A stretch of 64,000 nucleotides of DNA, taken from contig OY294048.1 in NCBI GenBank assembly GCA_958510825.1, positions 19,857,589 to 19,921,588 of the forward strand. Reading direction: 5' to 3'. Shown here in pieces: positions 1 through 11,078 of the stretch. The stretch comes from Brachypterus glaber (Eukaryota; Arthropoda; Insecta; Coleoptera; Kateretidae). The position numbers and the translations under genes are program-made. The notes under the pieces are model-generated. The model was not told the DNA's origin. It searched no databases and saw only the letters and a program-made list of their open reading frames with translations. Position 1 is the first letter of the stretch, and each line of letters begins with the position of its first letter.

Positions 1-156
1 TTTTATTTGTTTTTTTTTTGTTTAACCTCTAGCTATAATAAAGCATTTGAGTGCTAAAAAATTAAATTACATTTGTTAGTCAAGTAATTTTTTATTTTCT
101 TTTGAGATTTTTATCATTATTTTTAATCCTTTATTATACTTTGCAACTTTTAGCTA

Positions 157-730
157 CACTGTAAACTTATAAGCTCAGAGAGTAACATTAAGTTTAAATT
201 TTAGGATATTTAAATGAATTTTTAGGTTTACCTTTTAAATAAATTTACGATGACGTAATATCCTTCACTCTAAATTTGTCCGTCAATCTTACAGTAGTTT
301 TAACTGTAATAATTAAAGCAAATTTACAATGTCAGAATGTGAATTTACAATATTTATTAAATTAACCTCAATATTACTGGGTTTAGTAAAATCTCAGATC
401 TTTTCCTGTCGGTACAATAATTTTGCATTAAAATTCATACATGTGGTCCAAAAACCCGGCACTTTTATAGACAGTCCCGAAAATTACCATAATAATAGAT
501 TACATTCTACAAAAGATAGCAGTAAAATTACCAAAATAAAAATTCACAGATTTTACAGATAACTGTGAATTTACAGTAGTGATTTAAATTTACCACTTTC
601 TTTGCTGGCAACATATGACCTACTTTATTTGCTGTAAAATTACCATATTTGCATATACAGTGTAAAGTCAACTTTTAAAATTACAATATTGATTTAAAAT
701 TACTGTATGCAAAATTTTACAATTTTCTTT
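157..730. repeat. AATTTACAG-motif-rich segment, possible TA-flanked element
   Basis: Variants of AATTTACAG, AATTTACAA and AAATTACCAT recur in both orientations, densest from about 300 to 725. A possible left terminus TA|CACTGTAAAC lies at 155-166 and a possible right terminus CAGTG|TA at 658-664. Motif copies continue past 664, so those boundaries may be accidental. The short reading frame here (329-562) is a by-product of the repeats and resembles no protein I know. The stretch looks like the oligomer-filled elements at 7980, 52899 and 61554. Confidence 0.4.
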
Positions 731-1577
731 TATTATTATACGTAAACTATACGGGACCTAAGGATGACTTTGACCAAAAGTTAAAAAAATCTATCGAGCA
801 CTTTTTCTTATTAAGCGAAACCCCGTAGTGGTGCTTTTCAAAATGCGAAAATTCAAAATGTTAACGGGCTACCCCCTTATTTTATTATTCCCTATAAAAA
901 CATGCTTCTGGCCAAATTTTGCCAAAATCGAACCATTTCTAGAGGTCGCTACCAGCAAAAAAAGCTCTTTTATGTAAAATCCACATATTTTTTCTAAAAT
1001 TATTGATATTTTTTATTATAATGGATAAATTTGAGCTTAGAATAAACGAGGTTAGTTGCTTAATAAAAGTCTAGGTATCGAAATGTCATTTTTATAATTT
1101 TCTTTGCAGTGTATAGTTTACTTTAAAATTTTTGAAATTTCATATATAAAATCAAAACCCTGAATAACTTTATTAGGACCCTTCTCCCCAATCGTCGGTA
1201 ATACTACAATACGTTCTATGTCAAAATAACGAGTTCTGCTATTTGCTTAAAGCATCGGATAGGTAGACTGTGTAGGTTAGGTAGGTAGCCTACTCCGTTT
1301 TATCATATGCATTGAAACGAATACATTACATATCGTCGGCTTAAAGTGTTAACCTGCTAACTCCACTTTTGGACGAATTATCGTTTTTGTTAATGTTCAA
1401 AAGAGGCCGCTTAGTTACACCATCTGCGAAAAATAGGTAACCCTAACCTTTCCCCAAATATAACTTTTTTCATGATGAGTTTACCTGCTTACTCTACGCG
1501 CTTCAACAGCTAGTTGGAAAAGCTGCTAACTTCGCCACTTCCAGCAGTTACTGCAAAAAAAAAATATTTTATCCTAT

Positions 1578-1847
1578 GGGAGGCATAGCGTAGTGGCTAG
1601 CGCGTATGCATAGCAAGTCTACTATCGTGAGTTCGATTCTCACTGGCGCCGATTTGCCTTTTTCAGTTAATTAATAATTGAAATTTGGCGAAGGCGATAA
1701 GTGAAACGGACACTCCCTAGAAACTGGTTCGAAAGTCAGTATAAGCCGGTGGTTCCCTCTACTACTAGCACACACAAGTCCTGGACTTAGGGGATGCTTA
1801 ATTAAGTAGAATAGTACGAGGTTAAACAAACAAAACAAAACAAAAAC
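1578..1847 (+). mobile_element. tRNA-derived SINE, family A, copy 1
   Basis: The 5' part is tRNA-like: a box A-like TAGCGTAGTGGCTAGCG and a box B-like GAGTTCGATTCTCAC, about 35 bases apart. A body follows with GCCTTTTTCAGTTAATTAA, AGCCGGTGGTTCCCTCTA and GCTTAATTAAGTAGAATAGT, ending in a (CAAAA)n tail. The same body occurs at 18149 (+) and 18812 (-) behind different heads. No coding capacity is expected; retroposition would depend on a LINE partner that I cannot identify. Confidence 0.8.
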
Positions 1848-2274
1848 CTTCACAGAAACACTTGTTTTGAGCACTATTTTAAATGTCAAAAGTGAGTTTT
1901 TTTCCACTAGTGACTAAAAAATTTTTCACCCACTCTTTTACGTACAGCTTTTGATCTCACCCAAAATTAGTTACATACCCTATTAATTAAGTATTATAAC
2001 TATTCTATAAATAGAAGCACGTTGACTAAACCATAAAAATTAAAGAAAACCCCAAATTATTCTTTAGTTTTTGAATAAAATAATGTTTTTATTAAAAATT
2101 CTGTCATCACCGCGTCCATTTTGACGTTTTTAAGAAATGTAAAACTAGCAATTGTTTATTTTTAATAGGCAAGGCCATGGCTACCTATTATTTTAGTATT
2201 AAGAAAACTTAATCTTAATATTTTTGACATAATTTTTCGCAAAATTATAGATTTTTATTTAAAAATAAAAGGTG

Positions 2275-2352
2275 TTGGATAAAATTAAATTCTCAACTCG
2301 TGTATTAAGTGATTTTATCCACTTAATACACTAGTTAAGAAAAATAACTATT
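2275..2352. mobile_element. Short hairpin element, TTGGATAAAA...AATAACTATTT family
   Basis: It begins TTGGATAAAA and ends AAATAACTATTT, enclosing an inverted repeat (CGTGTATTAAGTG and CACTTAATACACTAG). Related structures with the same two asymmetric ends occur at 25100-25275, 29210-29336, 33694-33838 and, inverted, 62876-63025. The flanking 1848-2274 contains no feature I recognise. Confidence 0.55.
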
Positions 2353-2445
2353 TAAAATGATTGCTTTTTGATGTTGAAGACAGTATTTTGTACTTTCATT
2401 TTCTAAAATAAAAACCATTGCAATAATTGCTTTATTTTTGAAAAA

Positions 2446-2840
2446 ACTTTACAGGAGACGAAAAAAACCTTATAATTATAATTATTTCTATAATTATTGT
2501 ATAACAAAATGAAAAATCCCGTTTCTTTATTAGCGTGTTTTGGAGGTTTTAACAACTATCAACTATGAAAAATTAATTTAGGCTTGATTATTATTGAATA
2601 AAAAAGGCGATGGCAGGTTTTCTACCTTTGAGACAAACCTCCATCAAGGAGTTGGCAGGTTTTATGTATACCTACCTTTTTAATTCAATAAAAATCAAGC
2701 CCAAATTAATTTTTTATAGTTGATAGTTTGTTAAAACCTCCAAAACACGCTAATAAAGAAACGGGATTTTTCATTTTGTTGTAATTAATAATTATTAATT
2801 ATAGAAATAATAATAAGGTTTTTTTCGCCTCCTGTAAAGT
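2446..2840. mobile_element. Foldback element with ~165-bp arms
   Basis: The left arm begins ACTTTACAGGAGACGAAAAA and the right arm is its near-exact reverse complement, ending at 2840. The arms share CCCGTTTCTTTATTAGCG and GGTTTTAACAACTATCAAC with few differences, so the structure is fairly young. The loop (about 2612-2678) carries two GGCAGGTTTT copies. There is no open reading frame of note. This is a non-autonomous DNA element of unknown superfamily. Confidence 0.7.
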
Positions 2841-2886
2841 TTGGTCAAAAGGAGTTAGCGGGTTAACACTTTAAGCAGAAGGAGGG

Positions 2887-3165
2887 CACCCCGCAGGGGT
2901 GAGGGGGTAAATATTTTTAAATATTTTCAATATTTTCGTCAAAATTGGTATATAGGTTTTTGGGGTCGACGAATATGAATCTGATATTTTTTTCTAATTT
3001 TACCCCCTGAGGGGTGGGGGAAGTTTTCGTGAAAACGTGACGGTTGCTGAAAGTGAATCTGATAATAAAAAAATCTAAATTCACCCCCTGAGGAGTGGGG
3101 GGTAGTTTTCGTGAAAATTGGTATATTTGGGTTTCTGGGTTGCTGAAAGTGAATCTGATAAAATC
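2887..3165. repeat. ~80-115-bp minisatellite, locus 1
   Basis: Three imperfect units each combine CCCCCTGAGGGGTGGGGG, AGTTTTCGTGAAAA, and TTGCTGAAAGTGAATCTGAT. The same unit is tandemly repeated at 59318-59760, so it is a dispersed minisatellite rather than a unique local expansion. Confidence 0.75.
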
Positions 3166-3419
3166 GAACTATTCCTAGAGGTCGCTAGGAGCTGCAAAAA
3201 AGCACTTTTATGTAAAATCCACATATTTTTTCTAAAATTATTGTTATTTTTTATTATATTTGGATAAATAATATAATAATAATAAAATGAGGTGTTACCC
3301 CGTTAAAATTTTCGCATTTTAAGAAGCATACTAATACGGGGTTTTTGCTTTTAAGCATTAAAATGAGAAAAACTGCTAGATAAAATTTTTATTTTTGTTC
3401 AAAATCATCCTTACGTACC

Positions 3420-3532
3420 TACCCTGTTGAAAATGACGAGTCTGGGCGGGTATAAATGGTGCACAAACCGTACTTGAGCGGATGAGATTCACCCGCTTAA
3501 GTACGCCCAGACCCGTCATTTTTAATAGGGTA
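3420..3532. mobile_element. 113-bp MITE with 28-bp inverted ends
   Basis: TACCCTGTTGAAAATGACG at the left is matched by the reverse complement of CGTCATTTTTAATAGGGTA at the right, followed on each side by GTCTGGGCG. A second inner inverted repeat is CCGTACTTGAGCGG and CCCGCTTAAGTACG. It abuts the right arm of the 752-3419 composite. Confidence 0.65.
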
Positions 3533-4071
3533 TAGAAACAAAAATGGGTTAATTTGAAGTTGATTTAAATTATCACACCACCGCACCGTGTGCGACTTAG
3601 ATCATTTTTTCAGAATTGCAAGATATGCGACTACTATTATTCTTTTGTAGTACGGTGTGACTTTTAAAAAGGTAACAAAAATTACACGAGTAAACTTTTT
3701 TTAATTTTAGTTTCACAAAATGTCGAGGACCGATATGCTTAATTTATTTCCAGTGATATCCCATTTTTACAAAAATGCGAATTTGTTAATATAATTTTTC
3801 CCTGTAATCTTTATATTTTGAAATTATTAAATTAGGAAGCTTATGCAAACCCGAAACTAAAATTATCCCGTTACAGCAGATTAACGATTTAAATTTTATG
3901 CAGTCGAATTAAATCAGAAAGTTTTAACGCGGAATTTAATTTAAATTTGATTATACCAAAATTTTGCATTGTAAATCGTTTAAATAATTCTACTTTTGAT
4001 TAAAAGATGTAATGAAATATACAAAAACAGGTTTCAAAATATTAATATTTAAACTATTTATTTTTAGGGTG
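3533..4071. other. No recognised feature
   Basis: AT-rich DNA with scattered AAATTTAATT runs. I see no repeat shared with the rest of the window, no RNA gene, and no reading frame with protein-like composition. Confidence 0.5.
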
Positions 4072-4079
4072 GTTCTTAT

Positions 4080-4620
4080 GGCAGACTAACATCTCTACTC
4101 TAAATTTCTCTACTCCCTAACATCCCTACTCCATAACATTCCTACTCCACAACAACTCTACTCCGTAACATCTCTACTCCATAACATCTCTACTCCGTAA
4201 CAACTCTACTCCACACTATAGACACTCGATTAGCCACTTGTCTTAACTCAAAAGAATATTTGTCACTGTCAAAAATGAATTCAGTTTATTAATTACTTAC
4301 ATATTAGTGCATGTTAAGAGTACGCGGTCATTGTTGCTTTTAGAATAATTCATTTATGATTGTTCTAGATTTACATTTAAAGATAAACGTTTTCTAGGAA
4401 AAAAATAAAATAATCTAGAAGAAGAAGATTCTTTGTTCTTTGAACTGCTCATTTATTATTAAGTGGCTAATAAAGTGCATATAGTGTGGAGTAGAGTTGT
4501 TACGGAGTAGAGATGTTATGGAGTAGAGATGTTACGGAGTAGAGTTGTTGTGGAGTAGGGATGTTATGGAGTAGGTATGTTAGGGAGTAGAGAAATTTAG
4601 AGTAGAGATGTTAGTCTGCC
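4080..4620. mobile_element. hAT-like foldback element with 14-mer tandem arms and 8-bp TSD
   Basis: Termini are GGCAGACTAACATC and its exact reverse complement GATGTTAGTCTGCC. The flanking 8-bp direct repeat GTTCTTAT at 4072-4079 and 4621-4628 is perfect. Each arm (about 160 bp) is a tandem run of a 14-mer of the form AACATCTCTACTCC with small variations, then CCACACTATA and AGCCACTT. The loop is unique AT-rich DNA without a transposase. An 8-bp duplication is typical of the hAT superfamily; the iterated arms are foldback-like. A degenerate relative lies at 38255-38375. Confidence 0.85.
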
Positions 4621-4632
4621 GTTCTTATATTT

Positions 4633-5328
4633 CCCAGGTAGCAAGGGATGTTATATTACAAGAAATTAACATCACTTTTGGGTGTATTTTTAAACTAAAT
4701 CATAACATCACATAATATTGAAAAATAACATGTATTTAACATCACATTTGCAACGTAACACGTGTGACGTGTATCATGTTATTTTGCTTCTCACCGACGT
4801 TCGAAGCAAAAAAATCGATATAAGATGATGTTGATAGAGTAAATTATTATAAGGAAATTGTATACACATTATACGATTTCCAATGAATAGGAGGCTCTGC
4901 CGAGCTTCTCAAGACCACGGACACGGATTAAAGGAATATATTCTCCGCTTAATCTGCAATTTCGTATTTAGAATCTATCTTTTTCAATCTGTGATTGTTT
5001 CAATTACTGATTGATTTTAAATCCGATTTTTTTATAGGGTTATAGCGTTTTTAATGGTTTCATTTAAAAAAAGCTAATATCCTAGGATATTATTTAAATA
5101 TTAAAGTACCAGTAACGGCATCCATAAGATATTAGATATAACAGGAATGTGGATTTATGATGTCACAAACACGTTATTTTCGGGATGTCATTGTGTGATG
5201 TTATTAGGGGCGGACTTAGGACATCCCCACCATGCTACATTCTTGTTGAATGAGACTACAATCTTAACATCACATGTCACATATTAACCTGGCTTTCACG
5301 TGAATGTCATGTTATTTTGCTACCTGGG
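4633..5328. mobile_element. CCCAGGTAGCAA-ended element filled with AACATCACA motifs
   Basis: The 12-bp terminal inverted repeat CCCAGGTAGCAA is perfect at both ends. The interior repeats variants of AACATCACA and TGTGATGTTA in both orientations (for example around 4663, 4703, 4740, 5158, 5190, 5265), especially within 150 bp of each end. No reading frame is convincing. The target duplication is unclear; both flanks are TT next to the terminus. It starts four bases beyond the duplication of the upstream foldback. Confidence 0.75.
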
Positions 5329-5384
5329 TTATTATCTTAAAATTTTCATTTAGGTGTAACTAGAAAATTTTGAAAATATGAGTT

Positions 5385-5520
5385 TGTATGAGTGAAAAAA
5401 TTAAAGGGCTTGAAATCTTATGTTTTTCCTTTTAAGCATAGAAAATTATGTGCTAAATTTCAAAATGATCAAGATTTTAACCCGGGCCAGAAATCCGCCA
5501 AAGTTGCCCCTAACACTAAA
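5385..5520 (+). repeat. Dispersed repeat, copy 1 (partner at 9900)
   Basis: About 135 bp containing GGCTTGAAATCTTA, TTTCAAAATGATCAAGA, and CCGCCAAAGTTGCCCCTAAC match 9900-10032 in the same orientation with small differences. The family is unknown and no coding signal is seen. Confidence 0.6.
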
Positions 5521-5599
5521 TTTAAGAATTAAATTAAAATTAAATATATTTGTTATAAACACGGTGTTTGCAGTCTTATGTCACGTATTAAAGATGATT

Positions 5600-6130
5600 C
5601 TACATCAAAAAACTTGAAAAACCACTATAGGAACATAGGTCTAGAAACGAACCCTAAGATAGTTACGACGCGTCGCGACGCTTTAAAATTGTAATAAAAA
5701 AAGGGATTTAATTAATAACTCCGGTACCCTTTGGGATAGAGCGACGAGGTTTTGCATGTGAACTAACCTTAATCAGGTTCATCTTCATATGTTATTTTCA
5801 TGTACTTGTTTTAACCCGAGGCGTGCGAAACGGGGTGGCCTTATCAGTGTTTTGCCCTAGACTTTTTTCTGTGTAACTTTGTTGTAATTTTATTTTTAAA
5901 ATTTAATTTCTCAGTTCAAAAAATATAAAAAAGGTACTCTTGTTGTATTACTGTAGGATTAACCGTTTTCGAGAAAATCTAATTTGCATGTGCAATTTCA
6001 CGCTTCGAGGACTAAAAATTAAATAATAAAATGTTAGAAACCAAAAAGTACTTATATTTAGCTGTTAAATAATAGTCATATTTATTAAATACGTCTGATA
6101 GAATTCTAAATATATATGCATAACATGAAG
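5600..6130 (+). mobile_element. Fragment of the CAGGGT element family
   Basis: It shares GATTCTACATCA, TAATAACTC-GGTACCCTTT, CGACGAGGTTTTGCATGTG, CATATGTTATTTTCATG and GGATTAACCGTTTTC with the interior of the terminally complete element at 33220-34511 and with fragments at 29540, 31640 (inverted) and 61381. Both termini are missing here, so this is a relic. Confidence 0.6.
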
Positions 6131-7979
6131 TTAACCGATTTTCATAGAAATACCTTACTCGAGTAATAATTTCCCGGAAAAATGGCTCGTACAGCGTTTA
6201 TACATGGTACGTCTGATGTAGACTGTAAATGGATTTAATTGATAGCGAAGTAACATCACGTACCGCACTTGAGCGGTCCGGTAATTAGATATAGCCTGTC
6301 TCACTATTTTGAATGAAGATCATTAATTAAACAATTAGGATAAAGCGGTCAGTGATGGTCGTCGGTAATAGGATTAAAATGGATTTAAAATTGAACTATG
6401 ACATCTGTAATCTGCATACTCATAACGTCTCTCCCAGAAAAATTAAATGGAGCTTTCTTCGTTCGATCAACACGGCGCCAAATGAAAAAAAGTGTAAAAA
6501 ATTAAAAAGTTTTAATATTGAAGTTTTAGGTAAAAGGGTTCATTTGAGGAGTGTTTTTTGACTTATTCCAAATATATATTTTTACACACTACATCCGGGA
6601 AGGGAGACGGGTCTAAATAATTATATTTCGCTTATTTAGGGTAAGAACTACCTGCATACCCAATTTCAGGAGAACATTGCTAAACACTAAAAATTACCAT
6701 TTTAGGCATTTTTAAGTTAATTTTTGTGTCAAAACTTTAAAAACGTGAAGCGACAGAAAAATTCAGTACTCAGATTCGGTTTTAGCGAATCAGTCTATGG
6801 AAAATGACTCATCACACCCCTATTAGTTTTCAAAAATTTTGGTAGTCCCGAGATATCTTGAAAAAACACTATAATATAAAATATAAAAAATATATCTTAA
6901 TAACTTTTAAACGCGTAATTCTAAAGGCTTGAATCTTGAAGAATATATTCATTTTATTTTGAGCTAATAACATGCCAAATTGGAAGAGTCTAGGTCAAAG
7001 TGTTCATGATCTACTAGTATTAATACTAAAAAATAAGAAAAAAAATATTTTTAAAACATTTGATTACAAGCAACATATTTTGAGATTTAAATGTACCACT
7101 ATATGGGACTATTACCTGTTAATATAAAGAAAATTTAAGGATATGTATTTTTGCTATAATTGCTTGAAAATGTTTAGTTCTAGAGATGTAGATCCGCCAT
7201 TTTGTTTTAGGAAAAAACGCTAAAATGCATTTCCAATTGGACTTCTGGAATTAAAACCAAGTTTGTATCTTTGGCCAAATGGCCAATGACATCAAAACCA
7301 AGTTTGTATCTTTCGTAGAAATATAATTTTTTCTAAACCCTTGCAAACGCTCTACAAAAAGTTGATAAAATGGCCCACCCTAATATCTCCAAAAATAATT
7401 TTTTTTTTAAATAAAAAACAAATAAGCTCATGTTAAAAGGACCCTATTTTTCAGGGCTGTATGCCAAAATTGAGCAAAATCGGAGAGATAAAAGTCAGAA
7501 GTTGGAACACTTGAAAAAGAATTACTTAACTATATTTTTCTTAAAGATCTGATCTGTCTTTCAAAAGATAACAGAGATCCAATCAGGTGGATAAAGTTTT
7601 CGCAGTAAAAATTTAAGAAAAAAAAAAGACAACAAACTTGAATAGCACAAGATAAGCGATAATAAATGTTTAAGAAGTTAAAGCTATGTAAATTGTGGCT
7701 TTTAACATGAATCGAAACTTTTCTCATAAATCTTAGAAAATCCTTAAGAATTTAAGTTACAGCGGTGATGGCAGAAGTCATAAACCCACATTGTACCTAC
7801 TTGATCGCGGACAAAACAAAGACGATATATCTTTTGATAAATGACAACTATTAGTTAATAGTTTTTTTGGTATTTTGTAAGATCACAGAGCTGTTGTTAA
7901 CTCAGCGTTTCACAAGATTAGACTTTTCTATGTTGTTATAACTAATGGGTAAATATAAGTATTATTAGTATTAATTATA
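6131..7979. other. Unassigned AT-rich stretch
   Basis: No gene or clear mobile element. A short direct repeat (AAACCAAGTTTGTATCTTT near 7255 and 7297) is the only structure I noticed. The reading frames at 6352 and 7530 have low-complexity, unremarkable translations and no recognisable domain. Confidence 0.5.
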
Positions 7980-8406
7980 CACGGAAAGAAATTAGTGGGC
8001 TCTGCGCTATACATTATAAGATATTTGGTAACAGTGCCAAATTATAGTGATTTAAGCTATAGATTATAAGGGACACAATAACTAATAATGTTAAAAATAA
8101 ATTGGAAACGATTATATATATATTACAGACACGATTATATTTATTACAGGCACTATTATAAATTTACAGAAATTTTATTATATTATAAAAATTATTAGCA
8201 CGGACAATAATTAAATCTATTTAAGCTATAAATGCCATACTATTTGTTATATTTTATTATTCACTAAACAATTAAAGTATTTCATATAAATTTTTACACT
8301 GACTGCCATAATTGTAAGAGAAAGCCTTGTATTTATATAATAAGCGATTATAATTTGCTTGGTATGTGTGTTATAGCGCTCCTAGCTATAATTTTTTTTT
8401 TCCGTG
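7980..8406. mobile_element. TA-flanked CACGGAAA element filled with TTATAG motifs
   Basis: Left terminus TA|CACGGAAAG and right terminus TTTCCGTG|TA form short inverted repeats with a TA duplication. The 427-bp interior repeats variants of ATTATAG, CTATAAT and ATTATAAATTTA in both orientations, for example near 8010, 8050, 8115, 8150, 8190, 8220, 8345 and 8385. No coding capacity. The TA target and termini resemble those at 52899 and 61554, but the filler motif is different. Confidence 0.75.
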
Positions 8407-8533
8407 TAGTTATAGTACTAATTATAGTTACCTATTTTGTTTTAGTATAGACGTGTTCCTGAATAAGAAGTCAAAAATTTCATAACAATAGTTTTAAAAT
8501 AAAGGTACCTTTGTAAAACTAATAATATGTATA

Positions 8534-9674
8534 CAGGGTGTCCTCACTCTATTTACCGAGCCATTTTCTCGGAAACTAAAGGAGATAATCAAGTGCGGCA
8601 AAAACTATCTTAACTATCTAATAGATATCTTAAACTCGTATAGAGAGGATACAAAATAAATTATTTCGATTTCTGGCTTTCAAGAATAATATAGTTATTG
8701 TCGACCACAATTATGAACTAATAAGAAAACATTTTAATCTAATTCCTTTAAACTTGCGAAGAGAATTTAGTGACATGATCCTATACAAGTTATTAAACAA
8801 CATTATAAACTACCTAGAGTTATTATCAAAAATAAATATACATGCTCCATTGGCAAATGTCAGAAATTAAAATTTGTTTGTGCTACCAAACAAAAGAACA
8901 AATTATACCGATAACTCCCCCATTTTCAGAATGTTAAGATTCTCAAATGTTCATTGTTCAGATATAGATATGTTCAATATTTCTTTAAACGCCTTAAAAA
9001 GTATTTAAACTGCTCTCTCTCTCTCTCTGTAAACAATTTATAAATTACTTTTCTTTCTTACACTATGTATAATTGACGTATTTTAAGCATGACGTTACAT
9101 TGTTATTTCTAAGAGGTTACTACCTTTGGGCTTGTTTCTGTTTGTAACCCTAATTAAATAAATAAATAAATAAAAAAGTAACTAAATATTAAATTTACTC
9201 CTCAACCTACCTCCGTAACTTACCCCTAACTTTATTTTTTGAATGGTACCCCTTGAACCAAATTAAATATTAAATTATTATAGTATTGTAAACACTCATG
9301 TGGTATAAACTACCTTTTTCAAAGGTCTCAAAAATAAGTATAAATAAATAAAATAAAATAAATAATTTTTGGGTTTTTGGGTAGACCTTGAACTTTCAAA
9401 TACAATGATATATTATACTTGCTAATTTTAATTTGAAAAGTGAAAAAAAAAACATTTAAAAACCACACCCCGATTTTAGCTATAGGTATTTGGCAACAAT
9501 TTTCCCGAAAACTAAGAAAGATAATCAATTTCTAAAAGAGCCAGTTTAAATAAGACAACAATATCTATAAAATTAGCCAAAAATAAAATCTGTTATGTTA
9601 TTTATGTGTTATAAATATTAAGTTGTAATCTTAAGCCGTTCAAAAGTTAAAGGGGGCGGACTTTTGACACGCTG
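8534..9674. mobile_element. CAGGGTGTC-ended DNA element, interrupted by a LINE
   Basis: TATA|CAGGGTGTC at the left and GACACGCTG|TGTATA at the right are inverted with one mismatch. Subterminal sequences resemble each other (TTTTCTCGGAAACTAAAGGAGATAAT-type at 8570; TTTTCCCGAAAACTAAG-type at 9495). A LINE 3' fragment occupies about 8625-9180. The rest is non-coding, with two long AT-rich stretches. This is a non-autonomous element; the superfamily is not assigned. Confidence 0.6.
8640..9009 (+). pseudogene. LINE reverse transcriptase C-terminal fragment
   Basis: The frame read from 8653 gives a LINE-like C-terminal tail with blocks FRFLAFKN, IPLNLRREFSDMILYKLLN, LLSKINIHAPLANVRN, then an in-frame stop, then LFVLPNKRTNYTDNSPIFRM and ALKSI before the final stop near 9009. 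This pattern (PLNLRR, LYKLLN, a paired R-N and RTNY-NSP) is typical of the region after the polymerase domain in Jockey/CR1-group LINEs. The polymerase itself is missing, so the copy is 5'-truncated and carries at least one nonsense change. A (CT)8 run at about 9010-9027 and an (AAAT)n tail at 9155-9173 lie downstream, as expected for a LINE 3' end. Confidence 0.75.
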
Positions 9675-9712
9675 TGTATATAAAGCTTAGTGCCTAATGA
9701 TTTATTAATGGG

Positions 9713-9824
9713 AACAAAATAGTTTATTTGACAGAAATAAAATTTATTTGTCACAAAAAAATAATTTAATTGACCATATCCAACCAAATATTTAGTTGAC
9801 ACAAATAAACTGTTTTATCAGTGT
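9713..9824. mobile_element. Small TTATTTGACA-motif segment with a CACTGATAAAA end
   Basis: The motif TTTATTTGACA and its complement TGTCAAATAA recur about five times in 110 bp. The right end TTTTATCAGTG|TA closely resembles the right terminus of the 52899-58990 element. The left end lacks the matching CACTGA, though AATAGTTTATTTG there pairs with CAAATAAACTGTT at the right. Confidence 0.45.
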
Positions 9825-9899
9825 AATAATGGGGACCCTAAAATTCGTAAAATTACCATAAATTGTAAAAAATTGTTGAAAAGTATCTGTAATTTTTTT

Positions 9900-10032
9900 A
9901 TAAGTGAAAAATTTAAGGCTTGAAATCTTAATATTTTCTTTTGAGCATACAAAATTATTTGAAAAATTTCAAAATGATCAAGAGATTCTTACCCGTGCCG
10001 AAAATCCGCCAAAGTTGCCCCTAACACTAACA
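9900..10032 (+). repeat. Dispersed repeat, copy 2 (partner at 5385)
   Basis: It matches 5385-5520 in the same orientation through AAATCCGCCAAAGTTGCCCC. The following stretch, 10033-10866, has no gene; it contains one AATGGCGGATCCAAGATGGC block near 10264 that is related to the minisatellite at 46600. Confidence 0.6.
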
Positions 10033-10931
10033 TTTCTACCATAAGTGTGAGTCAAACGGTAAACAAGCATTTTAGAAATGTACCACATCGGACTGAATTT
10101 ATTTTTATTAAATTTAATTTTACATTTTCATAAATCACAAGTTTCATAAATCCGAAAATTCAAAAATAATTATCCATCAGTTGATTGATTGCATAGATGT
10201 TTATGTACATGTGGCCAATATGAAGATGTCGATTTTAAATTTGATATTAAAATTAATAAGTTAAAATGGCGGATCCAAGATGGCAGATAATTTTTAATAT
10301 ATTCTTCCAGAGGTGAACTATTAAATAATATTCAACATGGACTTCCGACATTTTTCATATTTCAGTTGGTTTCCGCGTGGGTAGTGACTTGGCCAATTTT
10401 TCCCGTAAAAACTAAAAACTAGAGTATTTTTAATTAATTGGTGGTAGTCCTTGATGGATAGGGAGAAAGGCTTTAAACAATGCACTAAGTAACTAATCCA
10501 TAAGTAAAATTTTAAGACCTCTTTACAACAACAATAAAATGCTACTACAAAGTTAAATTTAACATACGTTCGAGAAAGTGCAAATGTATATCCTACAAGA
10601 CAGCTTTAAAATTTAGTGGGTTAATAAATAAGTAGACAGAAAGTTGTCTTTCCACCCCATTACACGAAATTCAAACACGATAAACATTTATTACCCACAA
10701 GCTGCTACACAAAATTAAGGTCCTTTCTATATTCTGTTCTGCGAAATTGCTATTTAAGATTTTTGTGCTAGGGTAGTTTGAAGTATAGGGTAATAATAAT
10801 TATATAACAAGGTAGAGAAGATTTTTTATAGCCGAGCGTGTTATACTACGCATCGAGGGATACACATTTATTAGCACGGGTCGGATCGAAGTAGTCATTA
10901 CCGGGGGCATTCAAAAATTAGTTAGTGACTC

Positions 10932-11078
10932 ATGGAGAAGGATTTATTATTTTTTTTTTGAAAATTGTTTCTCTTTTCAAAAAACGAATAGTTAATACAA
11001 AAATATTGTTTTTTTTTATTAATTATTTGTTTTTTGAAAAGGGAAACAATTTTCAAAAAAAAATAAGACTTTCTCTAT
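10932..11078. repeat. ~60-bp inverted repeat next to LINE tail
   Basis: Left and right arms share GAAAATTGTTTCTCTTTTCA-like sequence in inverted orientation, separated by about 25 AT-rich bases. It lies inside the hAT-like element, directly before the AATAG tail of the LINE, and could be part of the host element's own interior. Confidence 0.6.

Larger units (their letters stand above)
752..3419. mobile_element. Composite bounded by ~140-bp inverted repeats
   Basis: The left end (752-891) is matched in inverted orientation by 3280-3419; both contain TAAGGATGA near the outer edge, a CCCCGTA core, and AAAATGCGAAAA. About 97 bp at 924-1020 also recur as a direct copy at 3160-3258 (AGAGGTCGCTA, TCCACATATTTTTTCTAAAA). 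Between the arms lie a SINE, a foldback and a GC-richer minisatellite. No transposase is visible. It could be one old non-autonomous element with nested insertions, or an inverted segmental duplication. The stretch 1021-1577 holds nothing I recognise. Confidence 0.5.
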
